Assembly (NCBI RefSeq): GCF_026616205.1 | Contig: NZ_JANHGR010000001.1 | Location: 1,240,001 to 1,304,000, forward strand | Reading direction: 5' to 3' | DNA from: Halolamina litorea | GTDB taxonomy: Archaea; Halobacteriota; Halobacteria; Halobacteriales; Haloferacaceae | Length of the DNA stretch: 64,000 bases | Translations under genes and position numbers: made by a program | Shown here: positions 35,551 through 45,089 of the stretch, piece after piece | How positions within the stretch are numbered: position 1 is the first letter of the stretch | How the letters are laid out: the number at the start of each line of letters is the position of its first letter | Notes under the pieces: generated by a model | The model's input: the letters and a program-made list of their open reading frames with translations, nothing else | The model's database searches: none | Told to the model about the DNA's origin: nothing

Positions 35551-36789
35551 CTACAGGCGGTCGGAGCCGGAGCCGGCCCACTCGAACCGGCTCGTCTCGA
35601 ACGGCGTGTCGTCGATCCGGGTGGTGCCGTTCTGCCGGCGGTCCCGCTCCGAGAAGTGCCGGAACAGGATCGAGGAGACGAACACCGACGACGCCGCGAG
35701 CACGATCAGGGAGTTGTAGAGGTTCGGCTCGATGATCCCGCGGTTGAGGCCGATGGCGGCCGCCGCGACCGACATCGCGAGCTGTCCGGGCATCACGGAG
35801 GCCAGCAGCTTCGTCGTCTGGCCCTCAAGGCCGAGGGCCATCCCACCGACGACGCCGCCGATGATCTTCGAGCCGATCCCGATGAACAGCACGCCGCCGA
35901 GCATCAGCATGTTGTAGGGGGTGACCTCCGGGATCGCCGCCTGCATCCCCACGTAGAAGAAGAACACCGGCGTCACCAAGTCAGCGACCGGCTTCATGTT
36001 CTTCTCGATGTCGAAGCCGCTACGGTCCTCCGTCGATTGGGCGATGATCAGCCCGGCGAAGAACGCCCCGAGGATTGCGTGGACGCCGATGTACTCGAAG
36101 GCGAACGCCAGCGCCAGCGCGAAGAAGATCGAGAACTTCACCGGGTTGGTCTTGATCGACTCCGGGATGATCCGCCCGATGTAGTCGACGAGGAACACCG
36201 GGACGACGATGAAGAAGAACAACAGCGCGCCGGTGACGATGATCGTCCCACGGACGCGGTTGTCGGAGGTCAGCGTGATCCCGTAGGCGAGTGCGACGAC
36301 CGAGAGAATGTCACAGAGAACCGTGACCGCGAGGATCAGTTGGCCGCGCTCGGTGTCGAGGTAGCCGAAGTCCTCGAGCAGCGGGTAGACGAGCCCGAGC
36401 GAGGTCGTCGAGAGCGTGACGCCGATCAAGAACGAGGCGAAGAAGTTCAGCCCGAGCACCTGGCCGAAGCCGAAGCCGGCGAGGAACGGGAGCAGGAACG
36501 TCAGTATCGCCATGAACCCGACCGTCTTGGGTCGCTCCAGCACCGGCTCGGGGTCCAACTCGAGCCCCGCTTCGAACATGATCACGAGCAAGCCGAACGC
36601 CGCGAGCGTCGTGAAGAACTCCCAGCCGGCGATGCTCTCGTCGACGACGCCGAACACCGATCCGAAGACGATCCCGGCGATGATCTCCACCAACAGGATC
36701 GGGATGTCGTAGTTCTCGAGGAACTTGAACAGATAGCTCGTCCCGTACACCAACAGGAGGACGAGGACGAAGTGAAACTCCAGTGCCAT
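35551..36789 (-). CDS. Cation:proton antiporter, CPA2 family
   Basis: A 412-residue protein with about 12 membrane helices. Landmarks include PILLVEIIAGIVFGSVFG, FEAGLELDPEPVL, GVTLSTTSLGLVYPLLED, an unwound-helix segment HAILGAFFAGLIIAQS, and VFFFYVGMQA. No RCK/TrkA-N domain is attached. Family members exchange Na+ or K+ for H+, relevant to ion balance in a salt-in halophile. Starts at ATG 36789. Confidence 0.9.
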   Translation of the reverse strand: MALEFHFVLVLLLVYGTSYLFKFLENYDIPILLVEIIAGIVFGSVFGVVDESIAGWEFFTTLAAFGLLVIMFEAGLELDPEPVLERPKTVGFMAILTFLLPFLAGFGFGQVLGLNFFASFLIGVTLSTTSLGLVYPLLEDFGYLDTERGQLILAVTVLCDILSVVALAYGITLTSDNRVRGTIIVTGALLFFFIVVPVFLVDYIGRIIPESIKTNPVKFSIFFALALAFAFEYIGVHAILGAFFAGLIIAQSTEDRSGFDIEKNMKPVADLVTPVFFFYVGMQAAIPEVTPYNMLMLGGVLFIGIGSKIIGGVVGGMALGLEGQTTKLLASVMPGQLAMSVAAAAIGLNRGIIEPNLYNSLIVLAASSVFVSSILFRHFSERDRRQNGTTRIDDTPFETSRFEWAGSGSDRL

Positions 36790-36879
36790 CGGATACCGGG
36801 ATCACTCAGAGGATCGCCTTAAGAGTGTGACCCGGGCGTCACGTCGTCGAAGTCGACGACTCCCGGAGGTGTGGCGGCT

Positions 36880-36910
36880 CTCACGGACAGTTCGTGAACG
36901 AACGAGTGAG
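36880..36910 (-). terminator. Hairpin downstream of doxX
   Basis: CTCAC (36880-36884) and GTGAG (36906-36910) enclose GTTCGT (36890-36895) and ACGAAC (36898-36903), all perfectly complementary, about 33-63 nt past the DoxX stop. On the minus strand it follows cgttttct. A terminator is the likeliest role. Confidence 0.45.
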
Positions 36911-36942
36911 AAAACGACGGATTCAGGGAGCGATCGGCGGTC

Positions 36943-37371
36943 TCAGAAGACGCCGACGTTGAGCGCCAGCGGCCACTCGGTGCCACCGAGCGCGAGGAAC
37001 GCGAGCGACCCGCCGAGCAGGGCGGCGTTCTTCAGGAAGTGGGTCATCTCACCCTGGGTGTCCTCGGCGTTCCAGAAGTCGTGGATCGTCGGCGTCGCCA
37101 CGAGGAAGAAGGTGACGAGCGCACCCGCCGCGATCACGGGGTAGACGCCGGCGGCGATGCCGAGGCCGCCGAGGATCAGCATGACGCCGGAAGCGATCAC
37201 GCCGAACTCCGGCGCGGGGATCCCCTTCGCGGCGGCGTAGCCGGACATCCCCTCGATGTCCATGAAGTGGTTCAGGCCCATGAACGCGAGCACGAGGCCG
37301 AACACGAGTCGGGTCAGGAGGAAGATGGTGCCGGCGGCGCCGTCGAGGGTCACGGTCTGGAGCAGGCTCAT
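36943..37371 (-). CDS. DoxX family membrane protein
   Basis: A 142-residue protein with four membrane helices. The DoxX pattern is visible in RLVFGLVLAFMGLNHFMDIEGM, AAKGIPAPEFGVIASGVMLILGGLGIAAG and FFLVATPTIHDFW. DoxX proteins are linked to quinone or redox stress in various organisms; the specific role here is unknown. The promoter lies in the 235-nt gap to tfs, where I see an AT-richer gatactac patch and nothing else. Confidence 0.87.
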   Translation of the reverse strand: MSLLQTVTLDGAAGTIFLLTRLVFGLVLAFMGLNHFMDIEGMSGYAAAKGIPAPEFGVIASGVMLILGGLGIAAGVYPVIAAGALVTFFLVATPTIHDFWNAEDTQGEMTHFLKNAALLGGSLAFLALGGTEWPLALNVGVF

Positions 37372-37606
37372 CGGCGACCCCCCGTGGCGGCGGTCGTGGA
37401 CGATTCGGTGAGTGTGTCTGGTTGCGTCACGATACTACCCAGGGGAAGGATCTACTTCAACGCTCGCGAACCCCCGAGTCACCGGGTTACGACGGTGTTA
37501 CTGGCCGATCGCCTCCATCGAGACCGGGGCGTCGGGACCGGGTCGTCGAGGCCGGGCCGACCCGAACCCCGCCGCTTAAACCGGGTGGGACGCTACGGTG
37601 CGGTCA

Positions 37607-37930
37607 ATGAAGTTCTGCGACGAGTGCGGATCGATGATGAAAGCCGAAGACGACCAGTGGGTCTGTGGCAGCTGTGGCGCCACCGAGTCCCGGAACGAGG
37701 CCGAGGAGTCCGGCATGACCACCGAACAGGAACAGGAGGAGAGCGAGATCGTCGACATGTCCGACGTCGGTGAGGAGGCGATGGGACCGACCACGAAGGT
37801 CCGCTGTCCGGAGTGTGGCCACGACCGTGCCAGCTACGAGATGAAGCAGATCCGCTCGGCCGACGAGTCCGAGACGCGCTTTTTCACCTGTACGGAGTGC
37901 GGCCACAAGTGGCGCGAGGACGACCACTGA
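37607..37930 (+). CDS. tfs: Transcription factor S (TFS/RpoM)
   Basis: A 107-residue archaeal TFIIS homologue that rescues backtracked RNA polymerase. The N-terminal zinc ribbon is CDECGSM...CGSCG and the C-terminal one CPECGHDR...CTECGHK. The cleavage acids are in RSADESETRFF (about residues 83-93), so it should be active. ATG 37607 lies about 30 nt after cttaaac (leaderless). Cytoplasmic, acting in the polymerase secondary channel. Confidence 0.96.
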   Translation: MKFCDECGSMMKAEDDQWVCGSCGATESRNEAEESGMTTEQEQEESEIVDMSDVGEEAMGPTTKVRCPECGHDRASYEMKQIRSADESETRFFTCTECGHKWREDDH

Positions 37931-37978
37931 GACCGTAGAAAACCCCTTTTCGGCAGTTCGGCTCCCGACCGGTGACGA

Positions 37979-38710
37979 CTACTCCTTTCTCGCGAACGTG
38001 AGGTAGCCCGTGTGGCCGACGCCGGCCGTCGACGGCCGGGTGCCGCGGTCGCCCACGTCCATCCGGCGCTGGATCGTCTCGAACGTCCGGATGTCGGTCA
38101 TCCCGTCGCGGGCGGCCTCGACGGTCTCCCGGACTGACTCCACGAACGGCGAGTAAACCGCGACGAACCCGCCGGTGGTCAGGAGTTCCGGGGCGCGCTC
38201 GACGACGACCGGCGAGTCACCGGTGTCGAGCGTGAGCACGTCGAAGGGTTCCTCCTCGACCAGTTCGTCGAGGTGTTCGGTCACGTCGCCCGTTCTGACG
38301 TCGACGCGGTCGGCGACCCCGCCCAGTTCCATGTTGCTGCGAGCGACCTCCGCGAACTCGGCGTCGGTCTCGTAGGTCGTGACATCGGCGCCGGCGCGGG
38401 CGAGGTAGGCGGTCAGCACGCCAGTCCCGGTGCCGGCGTCGAGGACCCGGTCGCCGCCGCCGGCGCCGGTGTGGCCCATCACCAACCCGGCGTCGCGGGG
38501 CATCATCGGCGCGCCGGTGCGCTCGAAGTGCTCGAACAGGTCCGGGCCCCGAAGCTTCCGGACGGTGAAGGGCTCGCCGAGGTGGGTCTCCAGTTCGTCG
38601 CCGTGGCTCACGTCCTCCGGCACGTCGAGCACACCGAGGTCGGTCTGGAGTTCCTCGCCCGGACGGCGTACGTACTCACGGTCGCCGTGAACCAGCAGAA
38701 ACGCACCCAC
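37979..38710 (-). CDS. trmI: tRNA (adenine-N1)-methyltransferase TrmI-like
   Basis: A 243-residue SAM methyltransferase that makes m1A at positions 57/58 of tRNA. An N-terminal beta domain is followed by motif I VLDAGTGTGVLTAYLARAGA and DVLTLDTGDSP. The GTG at 38710, 4 nt after the NAC stop, is chosen because the longer frame runs back into the NAC gene. Translationally coupled to nac upstream. Confidence 0.88.
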   Translation of the reverse strand: MGAFLLVHGDREYVRRPGEELQTDLGVLDVPEDVSHGDELETHLGEPFTVRKLRGPDLFEHFERTGAPMMPRDAGLVMGHTGAGGGDRVLDAGTGTGVLTAYLARAGADVTTYETDAEFAEVARSNMELGGVADRVDVRTGDVTEHLDELVEEEPFDVLTLDTGDSPVVVERAPELLTTGGFVAVYSPFVESVRETVEAARDGMTDIRTFETIQRRMDVGDRGTRPSTAGVGHTGYLTFARKE

Positions 38711-38714
38711 CGGC

Positions 38715-39089
38715 TTACTCCAGCTCCGAGACGGCCGCCGCGAGGTCACCGTCGTTCTCCTCGAGGGTCTTCCGGGCCGTGGACTCGGTGACGCCCGCTC
38801 GCTGAGCGACGATCTCCACGTCGGCGTCCGGGATGCCGCTGTCGTCTCCCTCGTCTGCCTCCTCGATCGCTTCGGCGTCGCCCGTCTCCCGGACGGACGG
38901 CTCGCCGACGATCTGGTAGGTCTCCTGGCCCTGTGCGTCCATCTTGGTGACCTGCGCGCCGTCGAAGTAGAGCTCCTCGTCGCCGGTCCGGATGATCACT
39001 TCCTCGGCGTCGAGCTCCTCGACGTCGATGCCCATCTGCTTCATCATCTGCTGCATCTTGCGCGGGTTCAGTCCGCCGCCTCCAAACAT
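38715..39089 (-). CDS. nac: Nascent polypeptide-associated complex protein (aNAC)
   Basis: A 124-residue archaeal [23 protein letters not shown] is the conserved start. Then comes the NAC beta-barrel ([30 protein letters not shown]), an acidic linker and a C-terminal UBA domain ([32 protein letters not shown] in two parts). It binds nascent chains at the ribosome exit as a homodimer. ATG 39089 matches the conserved N-terminus. Confidence 0.95.
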   Translation of the reverse strand: MFGGGGLNPRKMQQMMKQMGIDVEELDAEEVIIRTGDEELYFDGAQVTKMDAQGQETYQIVGEPSVRETGDAEAIEEADEGDDSGIPDADVEIVAQRAGVTESTARKTLEENDGDLAAAVSELE

Positions 39090-39164
39090 GGGTAAGAGTC
39101 GGTGGTCAGGCGTCAAAAGCGTGGCGAAGAGGCCGCTGAGCGGTGGCATCGACCACCGAGTCCC

Positions 39165-39285
39165 TCAGTCGGCGTCGACGGCCGTCGGGACCCGCTCGTC
39201 GACGGTCTCGGCGCGGACCCGATCGAGCAGGCTCTCGGGGTCGTTGGGAAGGAAGACGACCGCGCTACTGCTGGGATCGCGCCTC
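39165..39285 (-). pseudogene. Coding-like tail out of frame with the DUF2267 gene
   Basis: Downstream of the DUF2267 stop (39265-39267) the minus strand reads DPSSSAVVFLPNDPESLL then DRVRAETVDERVPTAVDAD to a stop at 39165-39167. The frame is shifted by one, and its codon third positions are as GC-rich as in real genes. No start codon lies in this frame before a stop at about 39300. It may be the original C-terminus of the DUF2267 protein after a frameshift, or a remnant of another gene. Confidence 0.35.
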
Positions 39286-39693
39286 CCAACCGCCCGAGTC
39301 GATCACGCCGAACAGCTTCCCCCAGTCCTCGTCCGCCTCGCTCTCCGGCAGCGCGTCGCGGAGCTGTCTGAGGTCCGACTGGGGTACCAGCGAGGCGACG
39401 AGGTCCATGACGACCTGCGAGTGGTAGGCCGCCTCCTGCCCCTCGACGCCCTCGATTTCGCTCACGCGGTCGACGAACTCGGACCAGTCGAACCGCTGAC
39501 CGTGGTCGTGGACCGCGCCGGTCATGTACCACTTGATCTCCATCGGGAGCGACGCGGCGAGGTCCTCCGCGTTCCCCTCAGGGATGCGCTGGCCGAGCGT
39601 CATCAGCGTTGCCCGCGTCGCCCGCACCGCCTCGCCGGTTCCGGGCAGTTCGAGTCGGTGCTGTATCTCGCCGGTGAACTCGTCGAAGTTCAT
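39265..39693 (-). CDS. DUF2267 domain protein
   Basis: A 142-residue soluble helical protein. It starts MNFDEFTGEIQHRLELPG and has AVRATRATLMTLGQRIPEGNAEDLAASLP and WSEFVDRVSEIEGVE, the DUF2267 pattern of two similar helical halves. Function unknown in the family. ATG 39693 starts the conserved part. The C-terminus may be altered by a frameshift (see the coding-like tail that follows). Confidence 0.85.
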   Translation of the reverse strand: MNFDEFTGEIQHRLELPGTGEAVRATRATLMTLGQRIPEGNAEDLAASLPMEIKWYMTGAVHDHGQRFDWSEFVDRVSEIEGVEGQEAAYHSQVVMDLVASLVPQSDLRQLRDALPESEADEDWGKLFGVIDSGGWEARSQQ

Positions 39694-39853
39694 CGTTCCG
39701 GGCAGTTGGTGACGGACTCGCAAAGTTAGCTGCCGGCTACGCTGGGTAGGCATCGACGGCGTCGACGCCGAGAAACTGCCTCGGGCAGCCGGTCCCGGCG
39801 ACGGTGTTCGCCGGCGAAGGTGGCTTTAGGTTCCCGCCGCTCCTCGACCGCGT

Positions 39854-40645
39854 ATGTACCTCGCCGACCACACGTGGCCCGACATCGCGACCGCCGACGC
39901 CGGCCCCGTGGCGTTCGTCCCGCTCGGGTCGACAGAACAGCACGGCCCGCACCTCCCGCTCTCGACCGACCACGTGATCGCACAGGGGTTGGCCCGTGCG
40001 GCCGCCGAGCGAACCGGGTTCGTCTGTACGCCGCCGGTGAACATCGGCGTCAGCGACCACCACCGACAGTTCCACGGCACGATGTGGGTCTCGCCCGCCT
40101 CGTTCCGGGACTACGTGGAGGACTTCACTCGGAACCTCACCTACCACGGTATCGACCGCGTGGTGTTCGTCAACGCCCACGGCGGCAACAAACAGCACCT
40201 CCGGGAAGTTGGCCGGCGCCTGCGCGCCGACGGGACCGCGTTCGCGACGCCGTGGATGTGGGACGAGTCGATCCCGGAGTTGGTCGACGAGGTCTTCGAG
40301 ACCAACGGTCCCCACGCCGGCCCGAAGGAGACCTCGATGCTGCTGCACCTCGACCCGGAGACGGTCAAGGCCGAGGAGTTCGAGAACGCCCGCGACGGCG
40401 GCCTGACCGACCTCGGCAGCGCGGGCCACACCCGCCACGGCGCGCGGGTCCACTACGACACGGTCGAGAACTCCGGCAACGGCGCCTTCGGCGACCCGAC
40501 CGACGCCAGCGCCGAGAAAGGCGAGCGCATCTTCGAGGCCGCCTGTGACGAACTGGTCCAGTTGGGTGAGTGGCTCGCCGACCAGCGGTTCGAGCACCTC
40601 ATGCCCCGCGAACACGTCGGCGCCCCGACTGGTACGAAACAATAA
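39854..40645 (+). CDS. Creatininase family amidohydrolase, possibly ArfB
   Basis: A 263-residue metal-dependent amidohydrolase. Ligands and catalytic residues lie in PLGSTEQHGPHLPLSTDH (Glu, His, Asp, His) and VVFVNAHGGNKQHL. In archaea this family includes ArfB, the formamide hydrolase of riboflavin and F420 synthesis, a reasonable role for haloarchaea. Other members act on creatinine or mycofactocin. A tttagg box lies about 30 nt upstream of the ATG. Cytoplasmic. Confidence 0.85.
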   Translation: MYLADHTWPDIATADAGPVAFVPLGSTEQHGPHLPLSTDHVIAQGLARAAAERTGFVCTPPVNIGVSDHHRQFHGTMWVSPASFRDYVEDFTRNLTYHGIDRVVFVNAHGGNKQHLREVGRRLRADGTAFATPWMWDESIPELVDEVFETNGPHAGPKETSMLLHLDPETVKAEEFENARDGGLTDLGSAGHTRHGARVHYDTVENSGNGAFGDPTDASAEKGERIFEAACDELVQLGEWLADQRFEHLMPREHVGAPTGTKQ

Positions 40646-40673
40646 ACTGCCGACAGGACAATCCCGGAACAAC

Positions 40674-42452
40674 GTGTTCCGACCCCGAACGGTCCTTCTG
40701 GTCACCCTCCTCCTGTTCGCGCCGGCGGCCTCGGCCACCGCGGCGGCCGTCGACGCCCGCCCAGTCCCGGCCATCGACGGCGGCTTCTCCGACGACACGG
40801 TCACGAACGGGCAGAGCGGATCGACGACGACACTCGATATCGACACCGACGCGAACACCGTCAGAATCACGGCGACGCGGGACGGTCAGCCCGTACCGGC
40901 TGACACCCTCGTGGGAATCCTCGGCGGCGACGGCCTCGTCGGCACCCGTGACCGGGAAGCTGAGTACACGGTTCCCGGAGACGGCGCGTCGTTCCGTGCG
41001 GAGTTCGCCGAGAAACGTCCCGGCGTGTACAACCTCACCGTCCGCGGGGACGACGGTGAGACGGCGACGGCTTCGGTGACGGTCTTCTCCGTCGGCTACA
41101 CCTTCACGGTCGCGAACTCGGCGACGGGGCGCGGTGGGATCGCCGAGATCACGATCGACACGCCCGGCCCCGAGGATCACGGGACGCTGGTCGTCGGCAG
41201 CGGGGACGCCGGCTACCGAGCGACGGTCGCGTTCGCCGACGGCGGCGACGACCGCGTGACGGTTCGCTTCAACACCTTCGCGGCGGGGAACGACTCCCTG
41301 AACGTCGTCGACGCGGGGAACGCGAGCGACCAGGTCCGCGTGGTGAACCAGTCCGAACGACCGACCTTGCTCGCGCCAGGGGTCTACCGACTCACGGTGT
41401 GGTCGGGGAACGACTCGGAGACGGTTCCGGAGCGAGCAAGCTTCAGCACACTCACTATCGGCGAGCGTGGGGAGCCGCCGGCCCAGAACGTCTCCCTCGC
41501 CGCCGCTCCCGCGTCGCTCCCCCGTTCGGCGGCGAGCGACGTTGCCGGTCCGACGGGGCCGGACGACGCAGTCGCCATGTCCGACTGGACGGTCCTCGAC
41601 CTCCGCGGGCCAGCGGTCGAAGGGATCGTCGACGCCTACGGCGGCCTCGGTGCGGCCGCGGCGTCGTCGGCGCTCCGCCTCGAGGTCGAGCAGACCAACC
41701 CGACCCCGAGTTGTGCTCGGCGGGAGTTGGTACTCGGCGAGACGGACCCGACACTGGACGCGAACCGATCGACGCTGCTCCTCCGCGCGTCGACCACCGA
41801 GTTCGACGCCGACGGCGCCCCGAACGGTGCCTGTCAGGCGGAACCCAGAGCCGGCGACCGCTATGCGGTCCGGTTCGCGGTGACCGACGACCGACTCGTC
41901 GACGCGCCGAACGAGACCGTCCGCGAGTTCGGCTTCGTCGAGGGGGGCGCGAGTCTCAGTCCGGCGGATCGGACGGTCACCCCGGGCGAGAACGTCACGC
42001 TCTCGGGGAACACCACCTACGCTCCCGGGACGACGTTCCGCGTCGCCGTGTCGTCGGTCGAGAACGCGACTCCGGGGTTCGAGCGGCGGACCACCGCGAG
42101 GGTTGGGTCGGACGGGCGCTGGAGCGCGACGTTCGACCTGAGCGCGCGGGCACCGGGCGAACGGGTCGTCGTTCGGTCGATCCGGTTCAACGGCGCCCTC
42201 CACGCGAACGCGAGCGTCGTCGCCCGGTCGACGACGACGCCGACGCCCACGGTCACCCTGACGCCGACAGCTAACCCGACAGCGACTCCCCCACTCTCGC
42301 CCTCACCGACTACCTCGCCGACCGCTAGCCGGACGACACCGGAGACACCGTCGGTCGCTGAAACGCCGACGCGAACCCGTGTCCCGGGGCTCGGTGTCCA
42401 CGCGGCGCTGCTGGCGCTGATCGGTGGTGGACTGGCGTCGAGAGAAAGGTGA
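40674..42452 (+). CDS. Secreted surface protein with Thr/Pro linker and PGF-CTERM-like anchor
   Basis: A 592-residue secreted protein. The signal peptide is at residues 1 to about 24 (LLVTLLLFAPAASATAAA). A beta-rich ectodomain with many N-glycosylation sequons follows. Residues about 520-565 are a Thr/Pro/Ser-rich linker, and the end reads VPGLGVHAALLALIGGG with a basic tail, resembling the PGF-CTERM signal processed by archaeosortase ArtA. GTG 40674 is used as start: an aataaac box lies about 28 nt upstream and the signal peptide begins there. Probably cell-surface; ligand unknown. Confidence 0.78.
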   Translation: MFRPRTVLLVTLLLFAPAASATAAAVDARPVPAIDGGFSDDTVTNGQSGSTTTLDIDTDANTVRITATRDGQPVPADTLVGILGGDGLVGTRDREAEYTVPGDGASFRAEFAEKRPGVYNLTVRGDDGETATASVTVFSVGYTFTVANSATGRGGIAEITIDTPGPEDHGTLVVGSGDAGYRATVAFADGGDDRVTVRFNTFAAGNDSLNVVDAGNASDQVRVVNQSERPTLLAPGVYRLTVWSGNDSETVPERASFSTLTIGERGEPPAQNVSLAAAPASLPRSAASDVAGPTGPDDAVAMSDWTVLDLRGPAVEGIVDAYGGLGAAAASSALRLEVEQTNPTPSCARRELVLGETDPTLDANRSTLLLRASTTEFDADGAPNGACQAEPRAGDRYAVRFAVTDDRLVDAPNETVREFGFVEGGASLSPADRTVTPGENVTLSGNTTYAPGTTFRVAVSSVENATPGFERRTTARVGSDGRWSATFDLSARAPGERVVVRSIRFNGALHANASVVARSTTTPTPTVTLTPTANPTATPPLSPSPTTSPTASRTTPETPSVAETPTRTRVPGLGVHAALLALIGGGLASRER

Positions 42453-42468
42453 GGAGGCGCGTGTCAGA

Positions 42469-42924
42469 TCAGACCAGCGGCTGGGCGAGGTAGCCGCCGA
42501 GGAAGAGCAGGACGACCGAGAACGCCGCGGCCGCACGGACGAGCGTCTCGTTCTCGCGGCCGGCAGTCTGAATGCGACCCGTGTCGAGTTCGCTCTGGAT
42601 CCGGCCCATCGAGACCTCCATCAGGGCGGTCACGACCAACCAGAGGGCGAGCATGCCGAGGACGGCGTGACCCATCGGGTCGCTGAACAGTCGCCCGTCG
42701 CCGTACCTCGTCCCCGCCATGTGCCCGCCGGTGGCGACGAAGACGAGCGCGCCGATCCGGGTGAGCCACTGGAGCCCCGTCGTGATCGACATCGTCGGCG
42801 CGGCGCCGATGTTGCCGTCGACGAGCAGCGGGTGGATCCGCCACGCGTAGAAGATCGTCGCCCCGGTCCAGAGCCCGGCGAACAGCACGTGCAGCATGCT
42901 GAACGTCGTATCGATGAGTGCCAT
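42469..42924 (-). CDS. CopD-like four-helix membrane protein
   Basis: A 151-residue integral membrane protein starting MALIDTTFSMLHVLFAGLWTGATIFYAWRI, with helices around 55-75, 85-105 and 125-148 and His residues in the first helix. It resembles small CopD/DUF4149-type transporters seen in haloarchaea, but I would not assign copper transport. ATG 42924 is supported by a ctttatc box 27 nt upstream. Convergent with the surface protein. Confidence 0.7.
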   Translation of the reverse strand: MALIDTTFSMLHVLFAGLWTGATIFYAWRIHPLLVDGNIGAAPTMSITTGLQWLTRIGALVFVATGGHMAGTRYGDGRLFSDPMGHAVLGMLALWLVVTALMEVSMGRIQSELDTGRIQTAGRENETLVRAAAAFSVVLLFLGGYLAQPLV

Positions 42925-43060
42925 ATCGGAGCCTCGGTCGGACCCCCGATAAAGGCGGGTGACTCCGGTACCGAAGTGCGACCGACGGCGCCGCCGGAGC
43001 GTCCCGGCGGCCGCCGCCATCCCCTCCACGTTTAAGTCCGAACCGCTCCGATTCGGGGCT

Positions 43061-44746
43061 ATGTTCGACGAGGCGGACCTCGCCGAGATTCGCGAGGGGA
43101 AAGAGGAGTGGGAGGCCGAGACCTACGGCCCCACCGTCGATCGGTTCGGCGAGCGCGAAGAGACGTTCACGACCGACACCGGCGGCCAGGAGGTGGACGC
43201 GCTCTACACTCCCGACGACGTGGCCGACCTCGACTACGACGAGGACCTCGGCTTCCCCGGCGAGGAGCCCTACACCCGCGGGGTCTACTCGACGATGCAC
43301 CGTGGCCGACTCTGGACGATGCGCCAGTACGCCGGCATGGGAACCGCCAGCGAGACCAACGAACGCTTCCACTACCTGCTCGATCAGGGTCAGACCGGCC
43401 TCTCGATGGCGTTCGACCTGCCCACGCAGATGGGCCACGACTCCGACGCCGCGATGGCCGAAGGGGAGGTCGGGCGCTCGGGGGTCGCCATCGACTCCAT
43501 CGAGGACATGAAGACCGTCTTCGAGGGTATCCCGCTGGACGAGGTGTCGACCTCGATGACGATCAACGCCCCCGCGAGCGTGCTGCTCGCGCTCTACATC
43601 GCCGTCGGCGACGAGCAGGGCGTCGACCGCGAGGAGCTCCGTGGGACCATCCAGAACGACGTGCTGAAGGAGTACGCCGCGCGCAACACCTACATCTACC
43701 CGCCCGAGTCGTCGATGCGACTCATCACGGACATCTTCGAGTTCTGTGCCGACGAGGTGCCGAACTTCAACACCATCTCCATCTCGGGGTACCACATCCG
43801 CGAGGCCGGCTCCACGGCCGCACAGGAGGTCGCGTTCACGCTCGGCAACGGGATCGAGTACGTCGAGGCGGCCATCGACGCCGGCCTCGACGTGGACGAG
43901 TTCGCCCCGCAACTCTCCTTTTTCTTCAACGCCCACAACAACGTCTTCGAGGAGGCCGCGAAGTTCCGCGCGGCCCGACGGATGTGGGCGAAGATCATGG
44001 AAGAGCGATTCGACGCCGAGAACCCCAAGTCCAAACAGCTGAAGTTCCACACCCAGACCGGCGGCTCAACCCTCACGGCCCAGCAGATCGAGAACAACGT
44101 CGTCCGCGTCGCGTATCAGGCGATGGCGGCGGTACTGGGCGGCACCCAGAGCCTCCACACCAACGGGAAAGACGAGGCGCTCGCGCTGCCCACCGAGAAA
44201 TCCGTCCGAACGGCCCTGCGGACCCAGCAGATCCTCGCCCACGAGTCCGGCGCCGCAGACACCATCGACCCGCTCGCGGGGAGCTACTACGTCGAGAGCC
44301 TGACCGACGGGATCGAGGAGGACGCCTTCGACATCCTCGACGACGTCGACGAGCGCGGCGGGATGCGCGGCGCCATCGAGGACCAGTGGGTCCAGCGACA
44401 GATTCAGGAGGTCGCCTTCGAGCGACAGGAGGAGATCGAGGACGGCGAGCGGATCATCGTCGGCGTCAACGAGTTCGAGGTCGAGGACGCCGAACCCGAG
44501 ATGGAGTTGGAGTCCATCTCCGAGGAGGACGAGCAGCGACAAGTCGACGGACTGGAAGCGCTGCGGGCGGAGCGCGACGACGACGCCGTCGACGCCGCGC
44601 TGACGGAACTCCGCGACGCGGCCGAGGGCGAGGAGAACGTCATGCCGTACATCGTCGACGCCGTGAAGGCGAAGGCGACGGTCGGCGAGGTCTGTAACGT
44701 CTTCCGCGACGTCTTCGGCGAGTACCAGCAGGGCGTCTCTGTCTGA
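43061..44746 (+). CDS. mcmA1: Methylmalonyl-CoA mutase, large (catalytic) subunit
   Basis: A 561-residue subunit with the CoA-binding TIM barrel: [54 protein letters not shown] and [14 protein letters not shown]. The B12-binding domain is absent, so a separate small subunit elsewhere must supply adenosylcobalamin. It converts methylmalonyl-CoA to succinyl-CoA. ATG 43061 is 25-30 nt after tttaag. A CCGAA-N9-TTCGG inverted repeat (43038-43056) sits between the TATA box and the start. The matching epimerase lies 0.8 kb downstream. Confidence 0.95.
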   Translation: MFDEADLAEIREGKEEWEAETYGPTVDRFGEREETFTTDTGGQEVDALYTPDDVADLDYDEDLGFPGEEPYTRGVYSTMHRGRLWTMRQYAGMGTASETNERFHYLLDQGQTGLSMAFDLPTQMGHDSDAAMAEGEVGRSGVAIDSIEDMKTVFEGIPLDEVSTSMTINAPASVLLALYIAVGDEQGVDREELRGTIQNDVLKEYAARNTYIYPPESSMRLITDIFEFCADEVPNFNTISISGYHIREAGSTAAQEVAFTLGNGIEYVEAAIDAGLDVDEFAPQLSFFFNAHNNVFEEAAKFRAARRMWAKIMEERFDAENPKSKQLKFHTQTGGSTLTAQQIENNVVRVAYQAMAAVLGGTQSLHTNGKDEALALPTEKSVRTALRTQQILAHESGAADTIDPLAGSYYVESLTDGIEEDAFDILDDVDERGGMRGAIEDQWVQRQIQEVAFERQEEIEDGERIIVGVNEFEVEDAEPEMELESISEEDEQRQVDGLEALRAERDDDAVDAALTELRDAAEGEENVMPYIVDAVKAKATVGEVCNVFRDVFGEYQQGVSV

Positions 44747-45082
44747 TCAGGTCCCACTTCCACCGCGGTCCCTGAGTTCGCCGAACAGGCCGAACAGACC
44801 GCTGAGTACGAACGCGGCGGCCAGTATCCGCCACTCGCCGTCGAGGTACTGCAGGACCCCGATGGCCGCGATAGCGGCCGACAGGAGCGGCCGGTAGAGC
44901 CGGTGGTCCTCCACGCCGGAGACGGCGAACGACAGCAGTAGCGGTACGACGAGTAGCCACAGGGCGACGTCGTACACTGTCGGGGAGCCGAGCCAGACGA
45001 ACTCGACGTACGTGGCGACGACGATGACCACGAGAACCCCGGCCAACAACTTCGGTCGGATGCGTTCGCTGCGTTCGGACAC
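44747..45082 (-). CDS. Small membrane protein of unknown function
   Basis: A 111-residue protein with four hydrophobic helices (LLAGVLVVIVVATYVEFVWL, VALWLLVVPLLLSFAV, LLSAAIAAIGVLQYL, ILAAAFVLSGLFGLFG). GTG start 7 nt after the YbjQ stop, so probably co-transcribed with it. Convergent with the mutase. No family recognised. Confidence 0.68.
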   Translation of the reverse strand: MSERSERIRPKLLAGVLVVIVVATYVEFVWLGSPTVYDVALWLLVVPLLLSFAVSGVEDHRLYRPLLSAAIAAIGVLQYLDGEWRILAAAFVLSGLFGLFGELRDRGGSGT

Positions 45083-45089
45083 GGGCGGC

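Noticed and set aside
42240-42370. Thr/Pro-rich repetitive stretch as a CRISPR-like or tandem DNA repeat
   Set aside because: It is the low-complexity linker of the secreted protein; the units are irregular and within the reading frame.
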